64,000 nt of DNA from NCBI GenBank assembly GCA_965371445.1, contig CBDUYN010000005.1, positions 62,001 through 126,000 of the forward strand. The letters run 5' to 3'. This document shows positions 16,713 to 25,121 of the stretch, piece after piece; position 1 is the first letter of the stretch; every line of letters starts with the position of its first letter. The stretch is from DASWIG01 sp965371445 (lineage in GTDB: Bacteria; Acidobacteriota; Thermoanaerobaculia; Multivoradales; J023). The position numbers were made by a program, and so were the translations under genes. The notes beneath the pieces are model-generated. The model was given only the letters and a program-made list of their open reading frames with translations. It was not told the DNA's origin and made no database searches.

Positions 16713-16837
16713 GGCTTTTCGCCCGGGCGAGCTCCCCTGCCTTCCGATCGCGAACCTCGTGCCCTCGTCCCAAGCCCGCCACAGACTAATTTCGTGCTCG
16801 CCGTGGCGTTAGCCGTGGCAGCAGGAGCGTAACGCGA
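16713..16837 (+). promoter_or_regulatory. Long 5' leader of metK, no riboswitch class recognised
   Basis: The leader begins with a small hairpin (CGGGC-TTTTC-GCCCG). Its length would fit a SAM-responsive element, but I cannot match a known SAM or SAH class by eye. An AGGAG lies before the ATG. Confidence 0.25.
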
Positions 16838-17986
16838 ATGAGTGACCCCAAGACGTACCTCTTCACCTCGGAGTCCGTTACCGAGGGCCATCCCGACAAA
16901 GTCGCCGACCAGATCTCCGACGCGGTGCTCGACGAGGCCCTGCGCCAGGACCCGATGAGCCGGGTGGCCTGCGAGACCCTGGTCAACACGGGCCTCGTCC
17001 TGCTGGCCGGCGAGATCACCACCCAGGGCTACATCGACTTCGCGGCGGTGGCCCGCAAAACGGTGGAGGAGATCGGCTACACCGACGCAGCCTACGGCTT
17101 CGACTACGCTTCTAGCGCCGTCATCTCGGCCATCGATCCGCAGTCGCCCGACATCGCCATGGGCGTGGACCCGGGCGGCGCTGGCGACCAGGGGCTGATG
17201 TTCGGCTACGCCTGCCGAGAGACCAAGGAGCTGATGCCGCTGCCGATCACCCTGGCCCAGCACCTGACCCGCAAGCTGGCGACGGTACGCCGTGCCGGGG
17301 ACCCGGCCTGGCTGCGTCCCGACGGCAAGAGCCAGGTGACGGTCGAATACGTCGACCACACGCCGCAGCGTGTCCACACCGTGGTGATCTCGGCCCAGCA
17401 CGACCCGGACGTCGAGCAGGAAGAGATCCGCGAGGAAGTGATCGCCAGGGTGATCCGGCCGACGGTGCCTGAGAGCCTGCTCGACGACGAGACCATTTTC
17501 CACGTCAACCCGACGGGGCGCTTCGTCACCGGCGGGCCGCACGGCGACTGCGGCCTGACGGGACGCAAGATCATCGTCGACACCTACGGCGGCATGGGTG
17601 GCCACGGCGGCGGCGCCTTCTCGGGCAAGGACCCGACCAAGGTCGACCGCTCGGCGAGCTACATGGCGCGCCACGTGGCTAAGAACCTGGTGGCGGTGGG
17701 GCTGGCGGATCGCGTCCTCGTGCAACTGGCCTACGCCATCGGCGTCGCCGATCCGGTCTCAGTCCACGTCGACAGCTATGGGACGGGCTCGATCGACGAC
17801 CACAGGATGGAGGGAATCGTCCGTGACGTCTTCCCGCTGACCCCGAAGGGCATCATCGAGCACCTCGACCTGCGGCGCCCGATCTACCGTCAGACGGCGG
17901 CCTACGGCCACTTCGGCCGGGACGAGGAGGGTTTCACCTGGGAGCTCCTGGACCACGTCGACGCCCTGAAGGCGATCGTCGCCTGA
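16838..17986 (+). CDS. metK: S-adenosylmethionine synthetase
   Basis: 382 residues, the usual length. It shows the family motifs ESVTEGHPDKVADQISDAV (ATP/Mg2+), GAGDQGLMFGYA and GGGAFSGKDPTKVDRSA (the P-loop-like methionine adenosyltransferase signatures). It makes SAM from methionine and ATP in the cytosol. It is divergent from the SPOUT methyltransferase and convergent with the LptF-LptG fusion gene. Confidence 0.97.
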   Translation: MSDPKTYLFTSESVTEGHPDKVADQISDAVLDEALRQDPMSRVACETLVNTGLVLLAGEITTQGYIDFAAVARKTVEEIGYTDAAYGFDYASSAVISAIDPQSPDIAMGVDPGGAGDQGLMFGYACRETKELMPLPITLAQHLTRKLATVRRAGDPAWLRPDGKSQVTVEYVDHTPQRVHTVVISAQHDPDVEQEEIREEVIARVIRPTVPESLLDDETIFHVNPTGRFVTGGPHGDCGLTGRKIIVDTYGGMGGHGGGAFSGKDPTKVDRSASYMARHVAKNLVAVGLADRVLVQLAYAIGVADPVSVHVDSYGTGSIDDHRMEGIVRDVFPLTPKGIIEHLDLRRPIYRQTAAYGHFGRDEEGFTWELLDHVDALKAIVA

Positions 17987-18014
17987 CCCAGCGGCGTGCT
18001 CCCTTCGCGAGCCT

Positions 18015-20423
18015 TCAGGTGCGCACGCCGAGGAAGACGTAGAGGGAGAAGATGGTGAAGATCACCGCTGGGCTCCAGACGGCGGCGACCGGCGGCAGAA
18101 CCGCCGCCTTTCCCAGGGTCGAGAACAGGGCCACGGCCAGGAAGAGGACGATCCCCAGCACCAGCGCAAGGCCGATGCCGTAGAGCGCCCCCTGGCGTCC
18201 GAGCCGAAACGCAAAGGGCAGCGCCACCAGCACCATCACCAGCGAGAGGACCGGGTAGGCGATCTTGTTGTGGAGCTCGACCTCCAGCGGCGCCATGTCT
18301 TTCCTGCCGAAAGCCTTCAGGTCCTTTATGTAGTGGCGCAGCTCAAAAAAGTCCATCTCCTCGGGGTGGCGCAGCTCGCCAAGGAAAAAGTCCGGCTCTT
18401 CGCCCAGCCGCTCGCGAACCGGGCCCTTGATGACGTGGAGACTCTCCTCGACGGGCCGTGCATCCAAGGAAGCGCGTTCGACGTAGTCAAAGGAGCGTGC
18501 CCAGCCGTTCGCGAGCTTCCACCAGCCGTCCCCGACGTAGGAGGCTTTATCGACCACCAGGCGGTTGGTGAGGCGATAGCTCTCGTCGAAACGGAAGACC
18601 TGGAGCCGATGCAGCTCCTGGCGCTGCTCGTCGAAGCTTGCATAGTTAAAAAGGTAACCGCTCTTGTTGCTGTAGAGCCAGCGGTGGGCCAGGCGCTTTC
18701 CTCGCGCAGCGGTGTTGGGGGAGTCGCGTCCACGGATCGTGTTGCGTAGCTCGTTGACACGTTCGTTGGAGGCCGCCAGGACCTCTCTTTGCAGCAGCAG
18801 ACAGAAGCCTGCCACCAGCGTCGCGAAGAGCACCACCGGTACCGAGATCCGAAACAGGCTCACTCCCAGGGCCTTACAGGCCGTGATCTCGTTGCTTCGC
18901 GACAGGATCCCGAAGGCGACAAGCGTCGTCACGAGGACGATCACCGGCGCGATCTGGTAGAGGATTCCGATCGACTTGAGCTTGTAGTAGTCGAAGACCA
19001 CCCCCCAAGGCACGTCGTGCTTCAAGATCGACTCGGCGTTCTCGGTCAGGTCCGCCACGACATAGAGCAGGACGCCCGCGGAGGCGGCAATGATCAGCAC
19101 TTTGAGGAACGTCATCAGGACATAGCGATCGATCGCGTTGGCGAAAGGGATGCCGAAATCTGGAAGGCGCAGCACCACCCGACGACGGCTGCGCCGCTCG
19201 CCGGCGCCCTGGCGGCGCTCGGCCTTGCGCGACTCCTTGCGCTCCCGGTAGGCGAGCCACCCTCGCCACAGATGCTCCCGGATCCATTGGTCGACTCGGC
19301 TGAGGACCAGGCTCTTGTCGCGGTTCCGGCGTGCCAACAGAAACATCCCGACCAAGAGCAGCACGGCGTTCGCCAGCCAGACGGAGAGCCAGGCCGGTAC
19401 ATGCCCCCGCGACGCGAAGTCCTCACCCAAGCTGAGCAAAATGTAGTAGACCAGGATCACCAAAAGCGAGAGCGCGAATCCCGAGGAACGGCCGCCACGG
19501 GCGCTCGTGAACCCGAGCGGCAGGCCCAGGAGCCCGAAGACCAGGCAAGCCGCTGGAATCGAGAATTTCTTGTGGAGCTCGACTCTCGCCAGGTTCCGTA
19601 CGAGCGGCAGCGTTTCGGGGTCTTCGATGGCACGCCGCAGGTCCAGGAAGCGAAGCTCGCGCAGGCCTCGCTTGACGGAATTGGCCGCTTGCCGCGGCGA
19701 CTGGATCGGTATCGGCAGGTCGACCTTGACGTGGAAGACGTTGCGGTACTCGGCCGGCGGATCGTCGAGGTCGACCTGGTGAAAGAACGAGTCGCGCAGG
19801 TTGAGAAACATCTGCGAGCCGTCTTCCGAGCGCCGGGCCTCTCCCCATTCCGCGATGTGAAGCTCCGTCTCTCCGTCCGGTGCCGTCTTGGCCAGGAAGA
19901 CCCCGCGCCAACGGTGCTCGCCGGGAGGGGATTCGAAGACGAACAGCATCCGGTCCTCGAAGCCGGTGGGTACGCGCGGCTGGACCTCTTCCGAAATGCT
20001 ACGGCTTAGAAGCTCGGCTTGCATCTGCCGTAGAGCGTGGTTGCCCTCGGGAAGGGTTTCGAGCATCAGGTAGATGTTCATCGTCGTCAGCAGCGCCGAG
20101 AGCACGAGGATTGGCCGGTAGAGGGTGAAGAGACTGATCCCGCACGAACGGATCGCCACCAGCTCACTGTCCGCCGAGAGCCGGCCGACGGCGAGCAAGA
20201 CCGCGAAGAGAAACGACATCGGGATCGTCAGGACGACGATGTTCGGGAGCGAGAGCAGAAAGAGCCGGCCGACGATCTCCGGCGGCACCTCGCTGCGGAT
20301 GATGAGGTCCGCCATGCGAAACAGCAACCGCAGCAGCATGATGAACGTGTAGATGACAAAGCCCAGGGCGAGGGGTCCGATGATCTCGGCCAGGACGTAG
20401 CGATCGAGTCGGCGCAGGAGCAT
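18015..20423 (-). CDS. LptF-LptG fusion, LPS export permease
   Basis: 802 residues, about twice a normal LptF or LptG. Residues 1-380 form one complete YjgP/YjgQ unit (MLLRRLDRYVLAEIIGPL, RLSADSELVAIRSCGISL, LHKKFSIPAACLVFGLLGLPLG). After a basic Arg-rich linker (about 375-415) a second unit begins (FANAIDRYVLMTFLKVLI, ILSRSNEITACKALGVSL, LHNKIAYPVLSLVMVLVALP). Each unit has six spans and a periplasmic jelly-roll domain. LptF and LptG are the inner-membrane pair that, with LptB, extract LPS. Here both halves are one chain. lptB and an LptC-LptA fusion lie at 32295-35158 in the same block. Confidence 0.9.
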   Translation of the reverse strand: MLLRRLDRYVLAEIIGPLALGFVIYTFIMLLRLLFRMADLIIRSEVPPEIVGRLFLLSLPNIVVLTIPMSFLFAVLLAVGRLSADSELVAIRSCGISLFTLYRPILVLSALLTTMNIYLMLETLPEGNHALRQMQAELLSRSISEEVQPRVPTGFEDRMLFVFESPPGEHRWRGVFLAKTAPDGETELHIAEWGEARRSEDGSQMFLNLRDSFFHQVDLDDPPAEYRNVFHVKVDLPIPIQSPRQAANSVKRGLRELRFLDLRRAIEDPETLPLVRNLARVELHKKFSIPAACLVFGLLGLPLGFTSARGGRSSGFALSLLVILVYYILLSLGEDFASRGHVPAWLSVWLANAVLLLVGMFLLARRNRDKSLVLSRVDQWIREHLWRGWLAYRERKESRKAERRQGAGERRSRRRVVLRLPDFGIPFANAIDRYVLMTFLKVLIIAASAGVLLYVVADLTENAESILKHDVPWGVVFDYYKLKSIGILYQIAPVIVLVTTLVAFGILSRSNEITACKALGVSLFRISVPVVLFATLVAGFCLLLQREVLAASNERVNELRNTIRGRDSPNTAARGKRLAHRWLYSNKSGYLFNYASFDEQRQELHRLQVFRFDESYRLTNRLVVDKASYVGDGWWKLANGWARSFDYVERASLDARPVEESLHVIKGPVRERLGEEPDFFLGELRHPEEMDFFELRHYIKDLKAFGRKDMAPLEVELHNKIAYPVLSLVMVLVALPFAFRLGRQGALYGIGLALVLGIVLFLAVALFSTLGKAAVLPPVAAVWSPAVIFTIFSLYVFLGVRT

Positions 20424-20488
20424 GGGAGGAGGATACTACCTCAGGCCGGGGTCTTGCCGCACGCTAGACCGATAAGGCACATTATGTA

Positions 20489-20526
20489 AAATAAGAAAGG
20501 CCCGACGCGCGCGCCAGAAGGGCCGG
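20489..20526 (-). terminator. Rho-independent terminator after parB
   Basis: On the minus strand a GC-rich stem (GGCCC and GGGCC arms, about 20499-20526) just after the ParB stop is followed by TTTCTTATTTT (20489-20498). Confidence 0.6.
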
Positions 20527-20527
20527 G

Positions 20528-21394
20528 CTAGGCACTCTTCTTGAGACCCTGCAGAATGCTCTCCAGGGTCGAGATGAGCTCGTTCTTGCTGACGGAGGTT
20601 TGGCGGAACTTGAGCGACAGGCTGAAGCTCTTGTCGGGGGGACGGAAGCTGTAGACGAAGGGTTTGCGCCGCGGTGGCCTGGTCTTGTCGGCGTTGCGCT
20701 TCTGGAGCCGCAGGTCGTCGCGGCTCAGGCCGCGCCGGTTGACGTCTTCCAGGAGCTCGATCATCTCCTGCTCGTCCTCGGACTTCAGGACCTCGAGCAG
20801 AAGGGACTTGGTGTGGATGCCGAGGGCCTGGGCGGCTTCGCGGACGCGCTTGGGGATCTGGAGGAGTGCCAGGCTCTCCGTGACGACGGTGCGCGACTTC
20901 CCCACCGCGCCCGAGATCTGCTCGTGGGTGTAGCCGAAGCGCTCGGAGAGAGCACGGTAGCCCTCTGCCTCCTCGAAGGGGGTCAGGTCCTTGCGCTGGA
21001 GGTTCTCGATCAGGGCGATCTCGAGGGCCTCTTCCGCGGAGACGTCCATCTCGATGACCGGAATCTCGATGAGGCCGGCCTCCATGGCGGCCCGGAAGCG
21101 GCGTTCGCCACTGATGATCACGAGCGGCGCCGCTTGGTCGCCCTCCACCTTTTCGGGGTTACGGCGGACGAGGATGGGCTCGAGGACACCCTTGTCCTGG
21201 ATAGAACCCACCAGCTCGGAGAGATCGCCCATGGTCGAGCGCGGCTGGTCGGGAGCTGGCTCCACGGTAGAGAGGGGCACCATCTTCCCCACCGGCGTGT
21301 CGCTGCGTACGGTCAGCTCTTCGACGAAGTGGCTGCTATGGCGCATACGGACACGATCCGGCAGGCCGCGTTTCTTGGTGGCAGCCCTAGACAC
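20528..21394 (-). CDS. parB: Divergent ParB family DNA-binding protein
   Basis: 288 residues. The ParB/Spo0J N-terminal CTPase region contains STMGDLSELVGSIQDKGVLE, ISGERRFRAAMEAG (the GERR motif, here SGERRFRA) and IALIENLQRKDLTPFEEAEG. The HTH follows (YTHEQISGAVGKSRTVVTESLALLQIP). After the HTH the usual GHARAL motif is missing, and the C-terminus (about 220-288) is basic and unlike standard Spo0J. This suggests a plasmid-like or second-system ParB, not the main chromosomal one. It overlaps parA by eight bases. The two palindromes upstream of parA are candidate binding sites. Confidence 0.85.
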   Translation of the reverse strand: MSRAATKKRGLPDRVRMRHSSHFVEELTVRSDTPVGKMVPLSTVEPAPDQPRSTMGDLSELVGSIQDKGVLEPILVRRNPEKVEGDQAAPLVIISGERRFRAAMEAGLIEIPVIEMDVSAEEALEIALIENLQRKDLTPFEEAEGYRALSERFGYTHEQISGAVGKSRTVVTESLALLQIPKRVREAAQALGIHTKSLLLEVLKSEDEQEMIELLEDVNRRGLSRDDLRLQKRNADKTRPPRRKPFVYSFRPPDKSFSLSLKFRQTSVSKNELISTLESILQGLKKSA

Positions 21395-22145
21395 GGCTCA
21401 GCACCTCCTCGGAGAGCTTGTAGTACTCGAAGGCGCCGCTCGAATCGGGAGCGAAGCTGAAAATCGATTCCTGGTAGGCGGGACTCTCTTCCAGGCGAAC
21501 GCTCTTGGAGATGGCGGTGTCGAAGACCTTGTCGCCGAAGACCTCCGAGATCTGCTTGCGGGTGTCGCGGGCGAGGAGCGTCCGCTTGTCGTAGAGCGTG
21601 ATGACGGCCCCGAGGATCTGGAGATTCGGGTTGGCGCGGACTTTGATCTTGTCGATCGTCTCGATCAGGTCGTCGGTCCCCTCGAGGGCGAAGTAGCTTG
21701 CCTGGATGGGAATCAACACGTGGGTGGCGGCCACCAGGGCGTTGACGGTGAGGATTCCCAGGGTCGGCGGCGTGTCGATGATGATGTACTCGTATTTGTC
21801 CCGGACGCGATCGACCTTGTCCTTGAGCCGGAAATGAGGTTCCAGCTCGCCGACGAGCCGGGTCTCCAGCTTGGCCAGCGCGATCGTCGACGGCGCGATG
21901 AAAAGCTGCGGCAGCTTTTCCACCGGCTGGGTGATGTCGTCGATCGAGATCTCGTCGTCGGTGATGGCCTCGTAGATGGCGTGCTCCAGCCCCCGGACGT
22001 CGACGAACGACATCGAGCTGTTAGCCTGGGGATCCAGGTCGATCAGCAAGGTCCGAAAGCCTTTGGAGGCCAGCGCCGCAGACAGGTTGATGGCGGTCGT
22101 GGTCTTGCCGACGCCGCCTTTCTGGTTGGTGATGGCGATAATCAT
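21387..22145 (-). CDS. parA: ParA/Soj family partition ATPase
   Basis: 252 residues from ATG 22145 (MIIAITNQKGGVGKTTTAIN); eight upstream in-frame residues are not conserved. The deviant Walker A KGGVGKTT with its signature Lys, IDLDPQANSS, and IDTPPTLGILTVNAL (Walker B) are present. ParA forms ATP-dependent dimers on DNA that move ParB-bound cargo. There is no N-terminal HTH of the large plasmid ParA type. The gene order parA-parB and the overlap show one operon. Confidence 0.92.
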   Translation of the reverse strand: MIIAITNQKGGVGKTTTAINLSAALASKGFRTLLIDLDPQANSSMSFVDVRGLEHAIYEAITDDEISIDDITQPVEKLPQLFIAPSTIALAKLETRLVGELEPHFRLKDKVDRVRDKYEYIIIDTPPTLGILTVNALVAATHVLIPIQASYFALEGTDDLIETIDKIKVRANPNLQILGAVITLYDKRTLLARDTRKQISEVFGDKVFDTAISKSVRLEESPAYQESIFSFAPDSSGAFEYYKLSEEVLSRV

Positions 22146-22238
22146 GGTGCGGTGTCGGAGTGTATGCAATGGCTCGTCGGGAGGTCAAGATTTTCTTGAG
22201 CCCTCTGCTGAGCGTTTCAGGGCCTCCTGCAGCCTGGA

Positions 22239-22254
22239 TGTCGGCGCGCCGACA
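22239..22254. promoter_or_regulatory. Perfect 16-bp palindrome, copy 1 (TGTCGGCGCGCCGACA)
   Basis: A perfect palindrome 94 bases upstream of the parA start. It is identical to a second copy 34 bases away. It differs from the widespread chromosomal parS. It may be a ParB site (a private parS) or an operator for parAB. Confidence 0.6.
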
Positions 22255-22272
22255 ATTGCTCAATCGGGTGAA

Positions 22273-22288
22273 TGTCGGCGCGCCGACA
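22273..22288. promoter_or_regulatory. Perfect 16-bp palindrome, copy 2 (TGTCGGCGCGCCGACA)
   Basis: The same 16 bases as copy 1; symmetry extends to 18 (A...T, 22272-22289). The centre-to-centre spacing is 34 bases, about three helical turns, so two dimers would bind on nearly one face. Confidence 0.6.
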
Positions 22289-22295
22289 TCCCCAT

Positions 22296-22796
22296 TCACA
22301 TCGTGTATTTGCCCAGATCCTCGGGCTCGACCTCCTGGAGCCACTTCTTGAGCTTCTCTTCATCCGTCAGGCGATCGGCGAGGTCGGCGGCTTTCGCCTT
22401 CTCGAAGACATGCTCGGCGACGAAGATCGGCGCGTCGACCCGTAGGGCCAGCGCGATGGCGTCGCTGGGCCGGGCGTCGACCGAGATTTCTTCGTCGCCG
22501 GCGTGCAGCAGGATGCGGGCGTGGAAGGTGCTTTCCTGGAGGTCGCTGATCACGATCTCCTTGACCTTGGCCTCCAGAGAGCCCACGAGGCGAGCCATCA
22601 AGTCGTGGGTCATCGGCCGAGGCGGCTGGACGCCCTCGAGCTTCAAGGCAATGGCGTTGGCCTCGAAGACGCCGATCCAGATCGGCAGAAACTCCTTGCC
22701 GCCCTCCTGCTTCAAGACGACGATCGGCACGTTGGAGGTCGGGTCCAACATCAGGCCCTTGACCTCCATCTGAAAGAGCTTCTCGCGGGTGTCCAT
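22296..22796 (-). CDS. Bifunctional nuclease family (DUF151) protein
   Basis: 166 residues from ATG 22796 (MDTREKLFQMEVKGLMLDP); a longer frame starting at 22985 overlaps miaB and is rejected. Conserved features are PIVVLKQEGGKEFLPIWIG, ANAIALKLEGVQPPRPMTHDL and SVDARPSDAIALALRV, the DUF151 core. Plant homologues have been called bifunctional DNase/RNase; the bacterial role is unclear. A C-terminal UVR-like helix pair (about 135-166) is short. It lies between miaB and parA on the same strand. Confidence 0.8.
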   Translation of the reverse strand: MDTREKLFQMEVKGLMLDPTSNVPIVVLKQEGGKEFLPIWIGVFEANAIALKLEGVQPPRPMTHDLMARLVGSLEAKVKEIVISDLQESTFHARILLHAGDEEISVDARPSDAIALALRVDAPIFVAEHVFEKAKAADLADRLTDEEKLKKWLQEVEPEDLGKYTM

Positions 22797-22896
22797 GACT
22801 CTATTGTTCCGTCCCTGAGAAGCCAGGTCAAGCTGAACCGGGAAATCGGCCCAGGCCGGCGGCCGGAGACCGGTCTCAGTAGGGTTGGCGGGAGGA

Positions 22897-24234
22897 CTAG
22901 GCGAGACTGCCGAGCAGCGAGTGTGAGAGCGCGTGGTCGATACGGACCTGCGTGAGGGTGCCAAGCTCGCGAGGTTCCTCACCATAGGAGAAGTGGACGA
23001 TTCGGTGACAGGGGGTACGGCCTGCCTGGGTACCGGGTCGCTTGCCCCAGGCGGTGACCACGACCTCGAAGCCCTCCCCCACCAGCTCCTCGTTCAGCTC
23101 GCGCTGGATACCCTCCTGGAGGGCAAAGACCTCCTGCAAGCGACGTTCCCCCACCGACTTCCCCACCTTCGCAAGCCTCATGCGCGGCGCCGCCGTCTGC
23201 GGACGGGGCGAATAGACGAAGGCGAAGACCTGGGAGAAACGCACCTCCTCCAGAAGCTGGAGGGTCAACGCGAAGTCCTCCTCGGTCTCGCCGGGGAAGC
23301 CGACGATGACGTCGGTGGATAAAGCGATGCCCGGCCGCGCCCGCCGCAGCCGTCCGATCAGGTCGCGATAGAGCGCGACGTCGTAGCCGCGCCCCATCCA
23401 GCGCAGCACTCGATCGGAGCCCGATTGGACCGGCAGATGGAGGTAGGGACAGAGGTTCGAATGGCGGGCGAGCTGCTCCACCATGGGCGGCGTGAAGTCC
23501 CGCGGGTAAGAGGTCACGAAGCGTAGCCGTTCGACGCCCGCGAGAGAAGCCACGCGATCGAGGAGCACCGCGAAGTCCTCCCCTGTCTCCGGATCCCGCC
23601 AGTGGTTGACCGTCTGGCCCAGGAGCTCGATCTCACGGAAGCCATAGCTCAGAAGGTGGCGGACCTCCGCCAGGATCTCGTCCATCCTGCGGCACTGCTC
23701 GTGGCCGCGCGTCTGGGGGACGATGCAGAACGTGCATTTCTTGTTACAGCCTTCGATGATCGTGACCATGCCCTTGTAGGCACCTTCGCGCGCCACGGCG
23801 TCCAACGCGTAGTTGCGCTCTGTCGCCGGAGGAAAGCCGGTCGCCACGACCCGCTTGCCCCGCCGGCGTTCCTCGACGATTTGGGCGAGCTCCCCAACCC
23901 GGCCAGGGCCGACGACGAAGTCGAGGTCGGGGACTCGCTTCAAGGCTCCCTCGCCCTCTTGCTGCGCCACGCAACCACAGAAACCGATCAGGAGGTGGGG
24001 CCGGCTCCGCTTTAGGAGCCGATATTGGCCGAGCCGCGAATAGGCTTTCTGCGCGGCTTTTTCCCGGACGCTGCAGGAGTTCAAGAGGATCAGGTCCGCC
24101 TCCTGGGGGTCGCGGGTCGGCAGGATACCCTGCTGCATGAGCTGGCCGCTCATGCGCTGGCTGTCGAGCTCGTTCATCTGGCAGCCCCAGGTCTCGACGT
24201 AAAACCTTCGGGGCTGCGGTGCCTGCGTCGTCAA
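22897..24234 (-). CDS. miaB: tRNA-2-methylthio-N6-dimethylallyladenosine synthase
   Basis: 445 residues. The N-terminal methylthiotransferase domain has the three Cys of the second Fe-S cluster (ETWGCQMNELDS, LNSCSVREKA, FCGCVAQQEG). The radical-SAM domain has C-x3-C-x2-C (GCNKKCTFCIVP) and GFPGETEEDF. A C-terminal TRAM domain (about 375-445) binds tRNA. It adds the 2-methylthio group at tRNA position 37 using SAM. It starts four bases inside the lipoprotein gene upstream. Confidence 0.95.
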   Translation of the reverse strand: MTTQAPQPRRFYVETWGCQMNELDSQRMSGQLMQQGILPTRDPQEADLILLNSCSVREKAAQKAYSRLGQYRLLKRSRPHLLIGFCGCVAQQEGEGALKRVPDLDFVVGPGRVGELAQIVEERRRGKRVVATGFPPATERNYALDAVAREGAYKGMVTIIEGCNKKCTFCIVPQTRGHEQCRRMDEILAEVRHLLSYGFREIELLGQTVNHWRDPETGEDFAVLLDRVASLAGVERLRFVTSYPRDFTPPMVEQLARHSNLCPYLHLPVQSGSDRVLRWMGRGYDVALYRDLIGRLRRARPGIALSTDVIVGFPGETEEDFALTLQLLEEVRFSQVFAFVYSPRPQTAAPRMRLAKVGKSVGERRLQEVFALQEGIQRELNEELVGEGFEVVVTAWGKRPGTQAGRTPCHRIVHFSYGEEPRELGTLTQVRIDHALSHSLLGSLA

Positions 24235-25055
24235 GGATCCTTGACCTCGTTGGTGGTGGGCGGATCCATCGCTCGATGGACGGAGAGCCTTTCGACGGAG
24301 CCTTCCCGGCGTTGCTCCGGCTCCAGCTCCCAGCCTTCGGCCAGCCAGCCCGGCTCGGCGCCCGCCCGTCGGCCTTCTTCGATGAAGACGTCGAGCTCCT
24401 GCTGGTAGCGATCGGCCTGATCCCTTAGTTGGCTAAGGCGGTCCAGCACCCGGTCCCAGGCCGGCTTGACCCGGGAATCTCGCACGTAGGGATCGTCCTC
24501 GGCGTAGAACTGCTGACGCAGCGCCGCTGATTCGAGCTCGAGCTCGGAGCCGCGGTCCAGGGTCCGCCGCCAGGCCATCCGCAGCTCCAGGACGCCGTTG
24601 CGCCAATACCGCTCGTGGCGATCGAGGGCGCTCAGCGCCGGCGGCGGGATCTCGCCGGTCGGTGCGGGCGCCGCCGGCTCCCCTTCCAGGATGATGATGT
24701 CGGCGTCTTCGGAGTACTCGTGGAGGTTCTCGTCGGTGATCTCCGCGATGGGCTCCATGCCGCCTTTCTCTTCGAGCGCCTTGGCGAGCAAGGAGGCCTC
24801 GTAGAGCGTCTTGGGCTTCGCCTCGTCGTCGTCACCGGGGTCGATCACCTTGACCATCGACGAGCGGGTCGGACGGACCCGGCGAACCGGGGGCGGAAGC
24901 TGAGGTGGCGGCTCCAGCTGGGGAGCCACCCGGGTGGCGGTCTGGGCCGGGATCGGCTTGGGTTCCTTCTTTCCGGAGCACGCGAGCATGCCCGCGGCCA
25001 GGAGCGCGGCCAGGGTGACGGCAAAGAGGGCGGGGGAATGAGCTCGGGTAGACAT
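24231..25055 (-). CDS. Lipoprotein of unknown function
   Basis: 274 residues from ATG 25055, with GGAAAGGAGG about ten bases upstream. The signal peptide ends in a lipobox (AAGMLACSG). A Pro-rich low-complexity stretch follows (about 35-60), then an acidic segment (EDADIIILEGEP). The C-terminus is a charged helical, probably coiled-coil domain (about 130-250) rich in Arg, Glu and Leu. I recognise no family. It overlaps miaB by four bases and follows the PTS genes, so it is probably an envelope factor co-expressed with them. Confidence 0.75.
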   Translation of the reverse strand: MSTRAHSPALFAVTLAALLAAGMLACSGKKEPKPIPAQTATRVAPQLEPPPQLPPPVRRVRPTRSSMVKVIDPGDDDEAKPKTLYEASLLAKALEEKGGMEPIAEITDENLHEYSEDADIIILEGEPAAPAPTGEIPPPALSALDRHERYWRNGVLELRMAWRRTLDRGSELELESAALRQQFYAEDDPYVRDSRVKPAWDRVLDRLSQLRDQADRYQQELDVFIEEGRRAGAEPGWLAEGWELEPEQRREGSVERLSVHRAMDPPTTNEVKDP

Positions 25056-25121
25056 GGCGACGTACCTCCTTTCCCGATTATCGCCCAAATTTTCCCGAGA
25101 GCCAAGAGTTGGCGCTCGCCC

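Noticed and set aside
22140..22295. Canonical chromosomal parS near parAB
   Set aside because: The GTTTCACGTGAAAC-type site is not present; only the different 16-bp palindrome was found.
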